Shown: positions 43,146-52,536, numbered from the stretch's first letter. The stretch is DNA of 64,000 bases from Hahella sp. HNIBRBA332 (GCF_030719035.1 NZ_CP132203.1:2294001-2358000), one strand, 5' to 3'. Numbers and translations: made by a program. Notes: generated from the sequence alone by a model not told the origin.

Positions 43146-44377
43146 ACGCGCTGCTCCGCCGCCTCAAACAGGTTTTGCAGTCGGCGTCTGTCGATGGCGA
43201 GAGAGCGCGCGCCGGCGTCTTCAACAATGCTCAGCCATTGCTGCGTGCGCGCATGGATAACCGCGGTCTCCTTGCGCTCCGTTGACAGCGCCTCTTTTAC
43301 CTCAGTACGGATGCGACGCAGTTGTTCCAGCGCCGCCGCGTCTTCAATGGGGGGAAGCTTCGCGCTATACAGGTGATAGCAGCAGCGTTGCAGAAACCGC
43401 TCATGTCTGCGCTCCGGCGCGCTCATCTCCTGCGCAAAGGAAAACAGATCATGAGGTTCGCACACCGGTTCGATGGGCAGATTCGCACGCTGGTTCAGAT
43501 AGCTCAGGACGGCTTTGGGCGATATCTCCAGGTAGCGGGTGACGCCATTTTGCGCCACATACTGCAAGCTGCGCAGCCACTGCACCGGCGCAATCAGGTG
43601 ATGCAATATCGATGTACGCAAATCCGCCGCCGGCGCTTCCGCCGCGCTGACGTTGCAAACCAGTCTGGAAATCGGCTGCGAAGAGGTCGCGCAATCGGGT
43701 AAAAAGTCCAGTTTGCTCTCCAGTTGCGCTCGCGCGTCCGCCATCAACGGCGAATGAAAAGGGCCGCCGATGCGCAACGGGTAAAGCAGGCCGCCCAATG
43801 CCTCCATACGCGGAGCAAAACGCCGGATCTGCGCCATTTCACCGGACACCGTCGCCTGATCGAAAGCATCGACGGCGGACAGGTATATCTCCACGCCCTC
43901 ATCCCGTCGCGCCTTTTCGACTTCCTGGGCGACGACCTCCGCCGGCACATGCAGCACCCAGCACATTTCGCCCTGATCGAACTGACGGGCGCAGGCTTCC
44001 ACTATCTCCGAACGCAGGCTGACCACTTTGGTGACAGTGGCCAGATCCAGATATCCGGCGGCGCATAATGCGGGATACTGGCCCAGGCTATGCCCCATCA
44101 CGAAATCGGGAACCAGGCCGCAGTGCTTGCGTAAAATGTCGGCGATGGCGACCGTTGTCGCCGTCAACGCCAACTGGGCGATGCGCACCTGCTTCAGATC
44201 ACTGCGACGCTCGCCATGAATCACCTCATGCAAATTGACCTGAGAAATCTCCGAGACTTCCTCCAGACACTCCCGGTATTCGGGATAAATCAGGAACTCG
44301 GCGAACATATTCGGTTGCTGAGCGCCGACGCCCGGAAAAAGAAACACGGTTTTGGCTGAATCCATAGCGGTTCTCAT
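43142..44377 (-). CDS. Discrete acyltransferase (FabD family), proposed trans-AT
   Basis: A 411-residue protein. Its first 290 residues are a malonyltransferase fold with FLFPGVGAQQP, the active-site GHSLGQYPAL and GGPFHSPL at the position of the HAFH/YASH specificity loop. The FabD-type domain usually ends near residue 300; the last 110 residues here are an extra helical, Glu/Arg-rich segment that could dock to a partner. FabD proteins move malonyl from CoA to ACP. Free-standing relatives in assembly lines load AT-less modules, and in zwittermicin one such enzyme takes an ACP-bound extender unit. The cluster has one AT-less module (12151-17142) and an apparent aminomalonyl-ACP supply. Substrate choice is inference. 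It overlaps both neighbours by ATGA. Confidence 0.9.
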   Translation of the reverse strand: MRTAMDSAKTVFLFPGVGAQQPNMFAEFLIYPEYRECLEEVSEISQVNLHEVIHGERRSDLKQVRIAQLALTATTVAIADILRKHCGLVPDFVMGHSLGQYPALCAAGYLDLATVTKVVSLRSEIVEACARQFDQGEMCWVLHVPAEVVAQEVEKARRDEGVEIYLSAVDAFDQATVSGEMAQIRRFAPRMEALGGLLYPLRIGGPFHSPLMADARAQLESKLDFLPDCATSSQPISRLVCNVSAAEAPAADLRTSILHHLIAPVQWLRSLQYVAQNGVTRYLEISPKAVLSYLNQRANLPIEPVCEPHDLFSFAQEMSAPERRHERFLQRCCYHLYSAKLPPIEDAAALEQLRRIRTEVKEALSTERKETAVIHARTQQWLSIVEDAGARSLAIDRRRLQNLFEAAEQRV

Positions 44378-47300
44378 ACTGCGGCTCCATTAATGATGAG
44401 ATCCAGCTCTGCCTGAGAGAGCTGACAAAGAGGAAAATCCGAAGGTATCAGGACGGCGGGCGGCGCCCCCGTCTCATCGTCTCCACGCTGCAGCGCCTCG
44501 TTCCAGGCGGACAGTCTGGCGTTCAATTGCCCCAGGCGGTCGCGGGCGAGCGTTTCATCTGCGTTGGCCGCGCCCAGGCGCAGTTCGACATACACCGCGC
44601 CGGACTCCCGGTCGTCATGAATAAGCAGATCGAAATCGGCCACGCTGCGTTCGCCGGGATGACGAAAGCCGCCGGACAAATCATGCGCCAGGGTAAAATG
44701 ACGCCACTGTTTCTGGCTCTCCAGGCCGAAACCTATGTCGTTGACGCACAGCAGCGGCCTGTGTCCCTGCGCCGGCAGCCCCAATTGACGGGTCCAGGTC
44801 TGGCCGCTTTCATGGCGCTGGGACTTGATGGCCCGCAGATAGGCGTGCTCGCCCGCCATGGGGATATCAATGCTGATCTGGTCGAAACCAGTGAACCATC
44901 CCACGGCGTTGGCCAGATGAGCGCCCCAGGCGCTGGGAGTCTCCGCCTCGGAAAAGAGGCGGCCATGATGCTCGAACAATAGGAAGGACTGCGCCGGCGT
45001 TGCATCGCTCTCATGCAAAACCGCCAGTAACGCGGCGGCGATCAGCTGCATGCGATCCGTTTTATGACGCTGCGCCATCTCCCGCAACGCCGCGCCGGAC
45101 AGGCTCAGCGCTTCACGGACCGGCGCCGCGGCGGGACCTGGTTCCAGGTTTTCACCCACCTGAAGGTCCGCATCTTCACCGACCTGATCCCGCAGCCATT
45201 TCCCCCACAAAAACACGCCCTGCTCAGTTGGCGCGCCAATGGAGTCGGGGTCTTCCAGCGCACGCTCCAGCTCATCCAGCAAGTAAATCCAGGAGTGCAC
45301 ATCGCAGATGAGGTGATGGCATACCCAGATCAGGTGGTTCCGCTGCGAGTCCGGGTCGCAGACGATTTCATGAGCGCTGGGTTGACGCTGCATGTCGACC
45401 TCGCACTGCAAGCGCTGCAAGCGATCCGCCAGCGCTTCACCCGGTTGCAGAACATGGGACGACAGCGGTTCAACGGCGGGGCTTTCAAAGCGGCAGGCGC
45501 TGAAATCGGCGTTCGCTCTCAGCGCGAAGATTTTGTGTCGCGCTTTGACCGCCGTCACCGCCGCGTGAATGCGCACAGGCGTCAGGGCGGCCGGAAACGT
45601 CAATGTCACGCCCTGCTGCAAGCGTTCGCCATACTTGAAGTTTTGGCGCTGGAACCAGCGCACGCTGGGAAGATAGCGAATCCAGTTCGCATCGACGTCT
45701 TCAGTCGCCGCCGCATCCGCGGACGCCAGAATTTGCGCGCTATGCAGACAGGCCTTTTCCAGCACGGCGCCAAGCGCGGTCATGGACAACAGTTCACCGG
45801 CGCCGACGCGAACGCCCTCCTTCGCCAGCAGCGCCGCCAGCCGAATCGCCTTGATCGAATCGCCGCCCTGCTCCAGAAATGAGCCGTTTAAGTCCACGCC
45901 TTGCGGCCAGATGGGTTGTAGAAAGTCCTGATTCAGCCAGGATGGCAGCTGGAATGTCCGCGCAGACTGAGTGGACGACGCGCCGATCGGATGCGGCTGC
46001 GCCACAGCGTCTGCAAGCTGCGCCTGAGCCGCCGCGGTCAGCGCCGCCATATCCACTTTGCCGTTGGCGTTCACCGGCCAGGGCTTGACCGTACAGTACA
46101 AACCGGGCAGCCAGGCGTCGGGCAGCAGGGCCCGCAACTGTTGTTGAAATGCCGGGTTGGCGCAGGGCAAGGGTTCGCTGCTGCACAGCGCTACCATTTC
46201 GCGTTTTTCAAACCCCTCGCGCTCTTCGCCAGTGGGCTCAGCGGCGTGATCCTGAGTGGAAATCTTGAGCGCTTTCAGCTCCCAGCTGCGTTCGTCGCGC
46301 CCCAACTGCGCAAGCGCGCGCTCTACGGCGCTCTCGATTTCAGTAGGATGAATGCGATGCCCGCGTATTTTGAATTCCTCATCAATGCGTCCGAGGCAAT
46401 GCAGTGCCCCCTGCTCGTCCTGAACGCCCAGATCGCCGGAGCGATACCAGAGGCCGCCGTCATCGCGGCTGCGCACGAACTTGGCCTCTGTTTGCAGCGG
46501 GTTGTTGAGGTAACCGTCGGCCAGCACCGGACCGCCAATCCATAGCTCGCCCTTGAAGCCTTGCGGCGCGCACTCGCCCCAGGCGTCTCTTACCGTCATT
46601 CGCGCAACGCCAAGGGCGGCGCCGATCGGCGTGACGGCGCTCGGCGCCAGGTCTCCCGCCATCGGCTCGCTCACGACATGAATGCAGCATCCGACTGTCG
46701 CTTCAGTGGGTCCGTACTCGTTCACCACCCTGCCGCCCTGCGGGAAAAACGCCAACGCCTGATTCACCAGTGCGGTGGATAGATGCTCTCCGCCGACGAC
46801 AAAGGTAAGCGGGGTCCGCCGGGGCGGGCTGTGCTCCGTCAACAGAGACAGATGAGACGGCGTACATTTAACGCCAGTGAGCGCTTCATCCGCGAGCAAC
46901 CTGCGCAGCAACTCAGGATTGTCGCGAATATCAGATTCATGGGGCTGGATGAAACCGCCGGACAGCACCGGAACCAGAATACTGGTTTGCGTCAGATCGA
47001 ATCCAAACGAGGTGAACAATGGCGCGTTGAAAGGCCGTTCATCCGCATAGGCGCGGGTCGCCGCCAGGGCGTAATGAGCCAGGGCGAGCGGAGAAATCGC
47101 CACCCCCTTGGGCTCTCCCGTGGAGCCGGACGTATACAGGATGTACGCCGGCCGATCGTGGGGCGCTGCTTCCCCAGTCGTAGTTGGCTCCCCGGCCTCC
47201 TCTCCCGCCGCCAGCGTCACGTCAGTGGCCGGCAGGCCTAAACTCTCCGCCAGCGCTTTGTCCGCCCCTGCGTGTAGACATCGAGCCACGCCGGAACTGC

Positions 47301-48906
47301 GGACAATAGTGAGCAACCTGGCCGCCGGCGTGGTTGGGCATACGGGAACCACCGTCAGGTTTTCCATCAGACAGGCCAGGTAGGCCAGCACGATGTCAGG
47401 CGTGCGTCGTCCGAGCATCATCACAGGTCGCCCGGCGCCGTCTTGCCCGCGCCATTTACGCAGCCGCTCGCGCAACGCAGAAAGCCGCCCCCAGCCTTCG
47501 CGATAACTCATCGACGCGCCCGTCTCGCACTTGAACAGGCAGTGGTCGGCGTAGCGCGCAAAAGCCTCCGTCAGGTAATAGCCGATGGGCGATACAGACT
47601 TCCTCGCGTCTATGGCGGCGACAGGCGGATTCACCCCCGTCACATCCGCCGCCGCTTCCATGGCGTAGTCAATAACCTTGTTCAGAAACGCCTTACATTG
47701 AGAGGATGACCACTGCTGGCGAAAATCCGCTTCGATCTGGATACTCCCGTCTTCGAAACGGTCATGGATGTGAACCGTAGCGAACAGCGCTTCCACCGCC
47801 TGCAAATGGTCAATTTCCACCTGGGCGCCGGAGACGTTTTTCTGGAAGGCGCCCGTCTGGTATGACACGCCAAACGCGGGAACAATGCGTTTCCATTGCG
47901 CTGAAGCGAACTCGCCCCAACGGGCGCCCGGCGCGTAACGGGAATGCGCCAGGGCTTTTTGCAGAGGCTTTCTGAGCCCGCGGTAACAATCCGCCACGGT
48001 TTCCCCGGCGGCGCGGGAGACAGGAACCATCACGGGCGCCACCGCCATGGCGATGGTGCGCTTCTCATCGTCACTCCAACGGTTCAGCATGGGCGCCTGT
48101 AATAGAACCGCGTCAGCGTCCTCCACCACCATTTGCGCATAAGCCACTGCGGCGAAAAACAGCCTGAACACAGACCCACCCTGAGCTTTGAAGGCGCGCA
48201 GCCGATCATTGTGTTCCCTGGGCAACGGAACGCGGATGCGCATGGAGCGGGCTTCCCCACCCCGATAATCGCCGATGGGCCAGCGGCTGTTGATTGGCGC
48301 CGCCGGTTCCTGACCGAAAACCTCAGCCCAATAGTCAGAATCCCTGCGCCAGCGTTGCGAATTTTCATAGTCCTGTTCGCGCTCCGCAATGACAGAGAAA
48401 ACCGGAGACTCGCCCTGCGCCGACTCCGCGCCGTCCAGCGCGTTCGCCAGTTGTTCCATCAACAGCGCCAGGGCGGCGCCGTCCGCAGCGGCGTGATGGG
48501 CTTTGACAAACCAGCCGGAAAGATTCTCGCGGTACTGAACGGCGAACACGCTGATCGCCGCTCGCGCCAGATCTTCGTCCAGCAGCAGACGCCGCTCGGC
48601 CCAGCTTGCGAAGGCCTGCTCAGGATCGGGGCGATGACTGAAGTCCACCGTCTCCACCACCGTCAGCGGTTTGTCATGGCGCACGCCGCGCCATTCCGCG
48701 CCGGAGGGGGCAGGGATGAAGCCAATACGGAATACATCCTGCGCCGCCATGACCCTCTCGGCCGCCAGCGTCAACCTCTCCAGAGACACCTCGCCATGCA
48801 GGCGCGCCACGCCGCCCAAATAGAAGCGGCGTCCGGACAAATGAAACGCTTCCATCTTGAAAACGGCCTGCTGCGACCGGGACAGCTCAAATGTCAGCTT
48901 ATTCAT
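44374..48906 (-). CDS. NRPS module C-A(Asn)-T-E, proposed D-Asn prodrug starter
   Basis: 1510 residues. The C domain has HHAAADG (137-143). The A domain has YTSGSTGEPKG (about 595) and the hand-read code DLTKVGEVGK, which matches Asn codes (DLTKLGEVGK type; Asp codes have His322). The T domain has QGGDSIKA (about 1015). The last domain is an epimerase, not a C: it has HHLICDVHSW (about 1199), the E4-type motif FEHHGR (about 1313) and AVGWFTGF. The module therefore makes D-Asn. A D-Asn module with its own C domain, plus a membrane peptidase, is the starter arrangement of zwittermicin, colibactin and xenocoumacin, where the C domain attaches a fatty acid to Asn. It begins 3 bases after the free-standing Ser A gene. 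Confidence 0.92.
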   Translation of the reverse strand: MNKLTFELSRSQQAVFKMEAFHLSGRRFYLGGVARLHGEVSLERLTLAAERVMAAQDVFRIGFIPAPSGAEWRGVRHDKPLTVVETVDFSHRPDPEQAFASWAERRLLLDEDLARAAISVFAVQYRENLSGWFVKAHHAAADGAALALLMEQLANALDGAESAQGESPVFSVIAEREQDYENSQRWRRDSDYWAEVFGQEPAAPINSRWPIGDYRGGEARSMRIRVPLPREHNDRLRAFKAQGGSVFRLFFAAVAYAQMVVEDADAVLLQAPMLNRWSDDEKRTIAMAVAPVMVPVSRAAGETVADCYRGLRKPLQKALAHSRYAPGARWGEFASAQWKRIVPAFGVSYQTGAFQKNVSGAQVEIDHLQAVEALFATVHIHDRFEDGSIQIEADFRQQWSSSQCKAFLNKVIDYAMEAAADVTGVNPPVAAIDARKSVSPIGYYLTEAFARYADHCLFKCETGASMSYREGWGRLSALRERLRKWRGQDGAGRPVMMLGRRTPDIVLAYLACLMENLTVVPVCPTTPAARLLTIVRSSGVARCLHAGADKALAESLGLPATDVTLAAGEEAGEPTTTGEAAPHDRPAYILYTSGSTGEPKGVAISPLALAHYALAATRAYADERPFNAPLFTSFGFDLTQTSILVPVLSGGFIQPHESDIRDNPELLRRLLADEALTGVKCTPSHLSLLTEHSPPRRTPLTFVVGGEHLSTALVNQALAFFPQGGRVVNEYGPTEATVGCCIHVVSEPMAGDLAPSAVTPIGAALGVARMTVRDAWGECAPQGFKGELWIGGPVLADGYLNNPLQTEAKFVRSRDDGGLWYRSGDLGVQDEQGALHCLGRIDEEFKIRGHRIHPTEIESAVERALAQLGRDERSWELKALKISTQDHAAEPTGEEREGFEKREMVALCSSEPLPCANPAFQQQLRALLPDAWLPGLYCTVKPWPVNANGKVDMAALTAAAQAQLADAVAQPHPIGASSTQSARTFQLPSWLNQDFLQPIWPQGVDLNGSFLEQGGDSIKAIRLAALLAKEGVRVGAGELLSMTALGAVLEKACLHSAQILASADAAATEDVDANWIRYLPSVRWFQRQNFKYGERLQQGVTLTFPAALTPVRIHAAVTAVKARHKIFALRANADFSACRFESPAVEPLSSHVLQPGEALADRLQRLQCEVDMQRQPSAHEIVCDPDSQRNHLIWVCHHLICDVHSWIYLLDELERALEDPDSIGAPTEQGVFLWGKWLRDQVGEDADLQVGENLEPGPAAAPVREALSLSGAALREMAQRHKTDRMQLIAAALLAVLHESDATPAQSFLLFEHHGRLFSEAETPSAWGAHLANAVGWFTGFDQISIDIPMAGEHAYLRAIKSQRHESGQTWTRQLGLPAQGHRPLLCVNDIGFGLESQKQWRHFTLAHDLSGGFRHPGERSVADFDLLIHDDRESGAVYVELRLGAANADETLARDRLGQLNARLSAWNEALQRGDDETGAPPAVLIPSDFPLCQLSQAELDLIINGAAV

Positions 48907-48909
48907 AAG

Positions 48910-50460
48910 TTACGCCACCGCCTCGGCGAAGAAGTGGTCACGCAGGGTGTCCGCAATGGATTTACGGTTGAGTTTGCCGGAGCTGGATCTGGGCAATTTA
49001 CCGGCTTGCCAGAATCGGGTCGGCAACATGTAAGCAGGCATCTGCGCTGCGAGGAATTGGCGCAGCGCCTGGGCTTCCAAGGTTTCTCCCATTGTGACGA
49101 TGGCGGCGACCAGCCATTGCTCGCCTTCGTCATCGTCCACCACACAGGCGACCGCTTCCGTAATCGCCGGATGATTAAGCAGGTGATGCTCTATCTCGCC
49201 TAATTCGATGCGCAGCCCGCGTAACTTCACCTGGGTGTCCTTGCGTCCCTGACAGAAAAAGACGTCTCCCTCTTCCCGCCATCCCAGGTCGCCGGTCAGA
49301 TAGATGCGCTTTTGCAGCTCGGGATGAAAAACAAAGGCTTTGTCCGTCAAGTCCTGGCGGTTGTAATAACCGTCAGCAAGACAAACGCCGCCAATGGCGA
49401 TTTCTCCCTGCTCCAGATCGCCTTTCAAGGCCAATGTTTCCGGGTCGACAATGTATAACTCGCAACCGGTGAGCGCCTCCCCGATGGGCACGTTTTTGGG
49501 CGCGGGAGCGACGCAGTCGTAGTAACTGACGTCGATAGCCGCTTCCGTCGGGCCATACAGGTTGGTCAGCAGACAGCGAGAGCCGAACAGGGTCTGAAAC
49601 TGGCTGACCAGACTGGGCTGTAACGACTCACCGCTGACATAAACCTGGCGCAGCGTCGTCGCGGCATGCTGCAACTCCTGCAGCACCGGTTTGAGCAGGC
49701 TGGGCACAAAGTGCGCCACGCTGATATTTTCACTTTGCAGCGCCGCCACGATGCCTCTGGGAAATGACTCCAGCCCGGCACGCAGCAGATAGTGCGCGCC
49801 GCCATTCAACGCCGGCAGAAACAGCTCCCATAGAGACACATCAAACGTCAGAGCGGTGCGCTGCAGAATGACGTCCGCCGCGGTCATCGCACTGTGGTTT
49901 TGGTGCCATTGCAGTCGATTGATGAACGCGCCATGGTTGACCAGCACGCCTTTCGGGGCGCCCGTGGTGCCGGACGTAAAGATCAGATAAGCAGGGTCCG
50001 ACGCCTGCAGACGGGGCGCATTCTGCATGGTCTTTATTGCTGGTTGGGAAACGCAAATATCCTCCAGACGCTCCGCCAGAATCAGCGCGAGCTCCGGTCC
50101 CGCCTGGGAAAGCTGGCCGGCCTGGGCGGCGCTGCAAAAAGCAACGCGACACTGCGCCGTCTGCAGCATGGAAGCCATGCGCGCGACCGGCGTTTTCGCA
50201 TCCAGAGGGAAATAAACGCCGCCTGCGAGCAGCACGGCGTAGGCCGCCACCACAAACGCCGGACTTCGCTCCAGGCCAATGGCGACGCACTCGCCCTGGC
50301 GCAGGTCGCGCTCATCAATCAGATATTGAGCCAGTAGCAGCGCGCGTTGATGCAGTTCGCGCCAGGATAGCGCCTCCCCATTGCCCCAGCGGATGGCCGG
50401 ATTGGGGTTGTCTCGCGCCGTGTCCTCGAAAAAATCAGTAATAAGTCGACCAGTGTCCAT
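48910..50460 (-). CDS. Free-standing Ser-specific adenylation protein (ZmaJ-like role proposed)
   Basis: About 516 residues from ATG 50460, ending shortly after the A10 motif SSGKLNRKS, with no carrier domain. Motifs seen are FTSGTTGAPKG (A3), NLYGPTEAAID (A5) and LTGDLGWREEGD (A7). The specificity code DVWHYSLIDK differs from the classical Ser code only at position 299. The protein should make seryl-AMP and load it onto a carrier in trans. The discrete ACP encoded two genes upstream is the obvious acceptor, as with ZmaJ and its ACP in aminomalonyl-ACP synthesis. I chose ATG 50460 over ATG 50523 because the extra 21 residues do not look like an A-domain start and AAAGGA lies upstream. A 6-bp stem hairpin (CGAGGC/GCCTCG, 50556-50571) lies in the 142-base gap before it. 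Confidence 0.92.
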   Translation of the reverse strand: MDTGRLITDFFEDTARDNPNPAIRWGNGEALSWRELHQRALLLAQYLIDERDLRQGECVAIGLERSPAFVVAAYAVLLAGGVYFPLDAKTPVARMASMLQTAQCRVAFCSAAQAGQLSQAGPELALILAERLEDICVSQPAIKTMQNAPRLQASDPAYLIFTSGTTGAPKGVLVNHGAFINRLQWHQNHSAMTAADVILQRTALTFDVSLWELFLPALNGGAHYLLRAGLESFPRGIVAALQSENISVAHFVPSLLKPVLQELQHAATTLRQVYVSGESLQPSLVSQFQTLFGSRCLLTNLYGPTEAAIDVSYYDCVAPAPKNVPIGEALTGCELYIVDPETLALKGDLEQGEIAIGGVCLADGYYNRQDLTDKAFVFHPELQKRIYLTGDLGWREEGDVFFCQGRKDTQVKLRGLRIELGEIEHHLLNHPAITEAVACVVDDDEGEQWLVAAIVTMGETLEAQALRQFLAAQMPAYMLPTRFWQAGKLPRSSSGKLNRKSIADTLRDHFFAEAVA

Positions 50461-50602
50461 AGAGCCGGAGTCCTTTGATTGCTGGCTGTATCGCCCCCAA
50501 AACCACGGGACGCCGGGGCTCACAGGCGAACCCCAGGCAATAGCGCCCCATTAGACGAGGCCTGCGCCTCGCGCTTTCAAGATGACGATGGTGAGAAGCG
50601 GA

Positions 50603-51766
50603 TTATGAAATAGTCTGTACAGCGCTATAGCTGTAGCGATTACATACTTCCTTGCCGATCAGCATTTTTTGCAGTTCGTTGCTGCCTTCGACAACCTGAA
50701 GTATTTTCGCATCCCGATAGAGACGGCTGACGCCGTTGCTCTCATCGCAACCATGACCGCCATGAATCTGGACGGCCTTGGCCGCCGCGGAACCGGCTTC
50801 ATGTGACGCAAAAAGCTTGGCCTGAAGAATCTGCTCCAGGGCGTCTTCATCCCTGGCTTCCTTCGCTTTTGTCGCTGACAGGCAAATGAGTTGAGAAGCA
50901 AGCAAGCTACTGGACATTTCCGCCAGATAGCCGCGAATGATGCCTTGGTCCGCAAGCAACGAACCAAAGGTGGAGCGCGTGTTGGCTCTGTGCGCGGAGG
51001 CCGCCAACGCCGCTTGTTGAACGCCAAGAGCCGCCCAGGCCACGCTGATTCTGCCGTAGTCCAGAGCGCTGTTGGAGATGAGGTTCTGGCCAAAGCCCGG
51101 TTTGCCGATAATGTGGTTTTTGGGAATCCGCACGTCGGCGAAGTCGAGCACCGCCAGATAGGCGCTCTTGAAGCCAAGCATGTTTTTCTTGGCGGTGACA
51201 GTGAAGCCTGGGGCGTCTCTGGGTATCAGCACAGCAGTATCCAGCCCCTGGTATTTGCCGAACACCAGAAACAGGTCCGCGATCTGAGCGAAAGTGATCC
51301 AGGTTTTCTGCCCGTTTACGATCAGAGCGTCGCCATCGTCAACAAACTGGGTCGACAGATTTTTGGAGTCGCCTCCGGCCGCCACTTCAGTTTGCGCGAA
51401 AGCGCCAATGATTTCGCCTTTCACCAGCGGCGCCAGATACCGTTGCTTCTGTTCCTGCGACCCCCAATCTTCAATGGTTTTCAAAACCATGGAATGAACG
51501 TTCAACAGGCCCGTCAACGAACCGCTACCCGCACCGATAGCCATATTCAAAAGACCGAAAGTGGTGGCGTCGAATCCAAGACCGCCACTTTCCTCTTTCG
51601 CTAAGCCGCCAAGCCAGCCGTTAAGAGCCAGCTTTGTTACTACGGATGAAGGCGTGGCTTCTTGCAGGTCCCATTCGTCCGCATAAGGCGCCACTTCCGC
51701 GGCGGAAAATGCTTCAAAGGCCTGCAGCCACTGGTTTTGAGAAGGTGATAGAAAACGGTTAAGCAT
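50603..51766 (-). CDS. Acyl-CoA dehydrogenase family enzyme, FkbI/ZmaI-like
   Basis: A 387-residue flavoprotein. It has the FAD-region AFAQTEVAAGGDSKN, the WITFAQIADLF strand and the catalytic Glu in YRDAKILQVVEGSNE. The segment GSLTGLLNVHSMV resembles the subgroup that acts on ACP-tethered extender precursors. FkbI and ZmaI/ZmaE type enzymes oxidise glyceryl- or seryl-ACP to form hydroxymalonyl, methoxymalonyl or aminomalonyl units. No FkbH-type glyceryl transferase or O-methyltransferase is present, while a Ser-activating protein is, so aminomalonyl is favoured. The start overlaps the ACP stop by 8 bases, showing tight coupling with its presumed carrier. An ordinary fatty-acid role is less likely in this setting. 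Confidence 0.9.
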   Translation of the reverse strand: MLNRFLSPSQNQWLQAFEAFSAAEVAPYADEWDLQEATPSSVVTKLALNGWLGGLAKEESGGLGFDATTFGLLNMAIGAGSGSLTGLLNVHSMVLKTIEDWGSQEQKQRYLAPLVKGEIIGAFAQTEVAAGGDSKNLSTQFVDDGDALIVNGQKTWITFAQIADLFLVFGKYQGLDTAVLIPRDAPGFTVTAKKNMLGFKSAYLAVLDFADVRIPKNHIIGKPGFGQNLISNSALDYGRISVAWAALGVQQAALAASAHRANTRSTFGSLLADQGIIRGYLAEMSSSLLASQLICLSATKAKEARDEDALEQILQAKLFASHEAGSAAAKAVQIHGGHGCDESNGVSRLYRDAKILQVVEGSNELQKMLIGKEVCNRYSYSAVQTIS

Positions 51767-52010
51767 TTACCACCGCCTTTCTCTCCAAGAAATTACAGAC
51801 GGCCTGAATACTACAAAAATTGGCGTTATCAAGGTCGTCAATCTCAACCTTGATTCTGAAGTTTTTTTCGAGAAAGGAGATTAATTGGATAGCGGCCAGG
51901 GAGTTAACCAGACCTGTTTCGAAGATGTCGATTGACTCGTCCAAATCCTGTTTTCCAGCGAGTTTGCTCAGGTATTCAGACACTAATTTTTTACGCGCAG
52001 ATACGTCCAT
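51759..52010 (-). CDS. Discrete acyl carrier protein of the VNSL extender-unit type
   Basis: An 83-residue carrier protein with IFETGLVNSLAAIQLISFL. The Ser (residue 37) replaces the usual GxDS context and would take phosphopantetheine. The VNSL form is typical of ACPs that carry hydroxy-, methoxy- or aminomalonyl units (FkbJ, ZmaD/ZmaH). Here it should carry serine from the adjacent A protein and present it to the two dehydrogenases. It is the first gene of the 43-kb operon, with AAAGGAAAG before the ATG, so the operon promoter should lie just upstream in 52011-52536. No phosphopantetheinyl transferase is encoded in the window; one must be supplied from elsewhere. Confidence 0.92.
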   Translation of the reverse strand: MDVSARKKLVSEYLSKLAGKQDLDESIDIFETGLVNSLAAIQLISFLEKNFRIKVEIDDLDNANFCSIQAVCNFLERKAVVNA

Positions 52011-52536
52011 TACTACTTTCCTTTGCGAGCTAAAATTCCATTAGTCTTTCCATTGAACAATCGGCTTGGCTTTTTATGAAAGGGCTTTCTTTTTCAGGCC
52101 CCATCTTGGGGCGCCAAACCGATCTCCAGTCATCATATATCAACCTCAGCGACAGGCGCAATCTTCCAATCAGCTGTTTTTATTGACAAATATTAATCAT
52201 GCATGGCATCGCTGATATCAAGGAAAAATACGCCTGAATGCAGACTCTTAAAGATTGAGCGACACGACAGCAAACGACTGTATTGATCTTTTTCCGCCAT
52301 AACACGCTCCGGGTGCAAACGCTTGCAGAACAAAATTGGGACGAGATTGGGAATGGGTTGATCCGGCTTTTGTAGCGAATGTCGCAGCGACGACCGACGC
52401 AGAAGGATACGCGGGACTCTCCCCGAGTAAGCACTGGGCAATCAGCACAAACGTTAATGAGAATGCTTCTTATTGATATTATATTTTCCCCCGGCTAGAC
52501 TGCGCGTTTCCTTTCGTACGATAGAAACGCATACCG
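52011..52536. promoter_or_regulatory. Divergent intergenic region between the NRPS/PKS operon and the iron-uptake operon
   Basis: 526 bases with no convincing gene; the short minus-strand frames at 52180-52448 have no ribosome site or recognisable product. It must contain the promoter of the 43-kb biosynthetic operon and that of the uptake operon. A Fur-like site lies at 52456-52474, near the uptake side. I could not place a clear promoter for the biosynthetic operon. Confidence 0.55.
52456..52474 (+). promoter_or_regulatory. Fur-box-like site upstream of the siderophore uptake operon
   Basis: AATGAGAATGCTTCTTATT is an inverted repeat (AATGAGAA / TTCTTATT, one mismatch) of the GATAAT-like kind bound by Fur. 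It ends 62 bases before the binding-protein start codon. Iron repression of the uptake genes is likely; reach to the divergent operon is unknown. Confidence 0.55.

Noticed and set aside
44374..48906. Second condensation domain at the C-terminus of the Asn module
   Set aside because: Motifs HHLICDVHSW, FEHHGR and GWFT identify it as an epimerase rather than a C domain.
8483..52010. Identity of the cluster with zwittermicin A
   Set aside because: Shared logic (prodrug Asn, Ser-derived extender, peptidase-exporter) is clear, but the module set, Pro and Ser modules, lack of a hydroxymalonyl (FkbH-like) branch and different gene order argue against the same product.
48910..52010. Methoxymalonyl-ACP pathway
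   Set aside because: No FkbH-type glyceryl transferase or O-methyltransferase is present, and the A protein carries a Ser code.
52180..52448. Short minus-strand frames between the two operons
   Set aside because: They are nested alternative frames with no ribosome site and no family signal; the region is better explained as regulatory.
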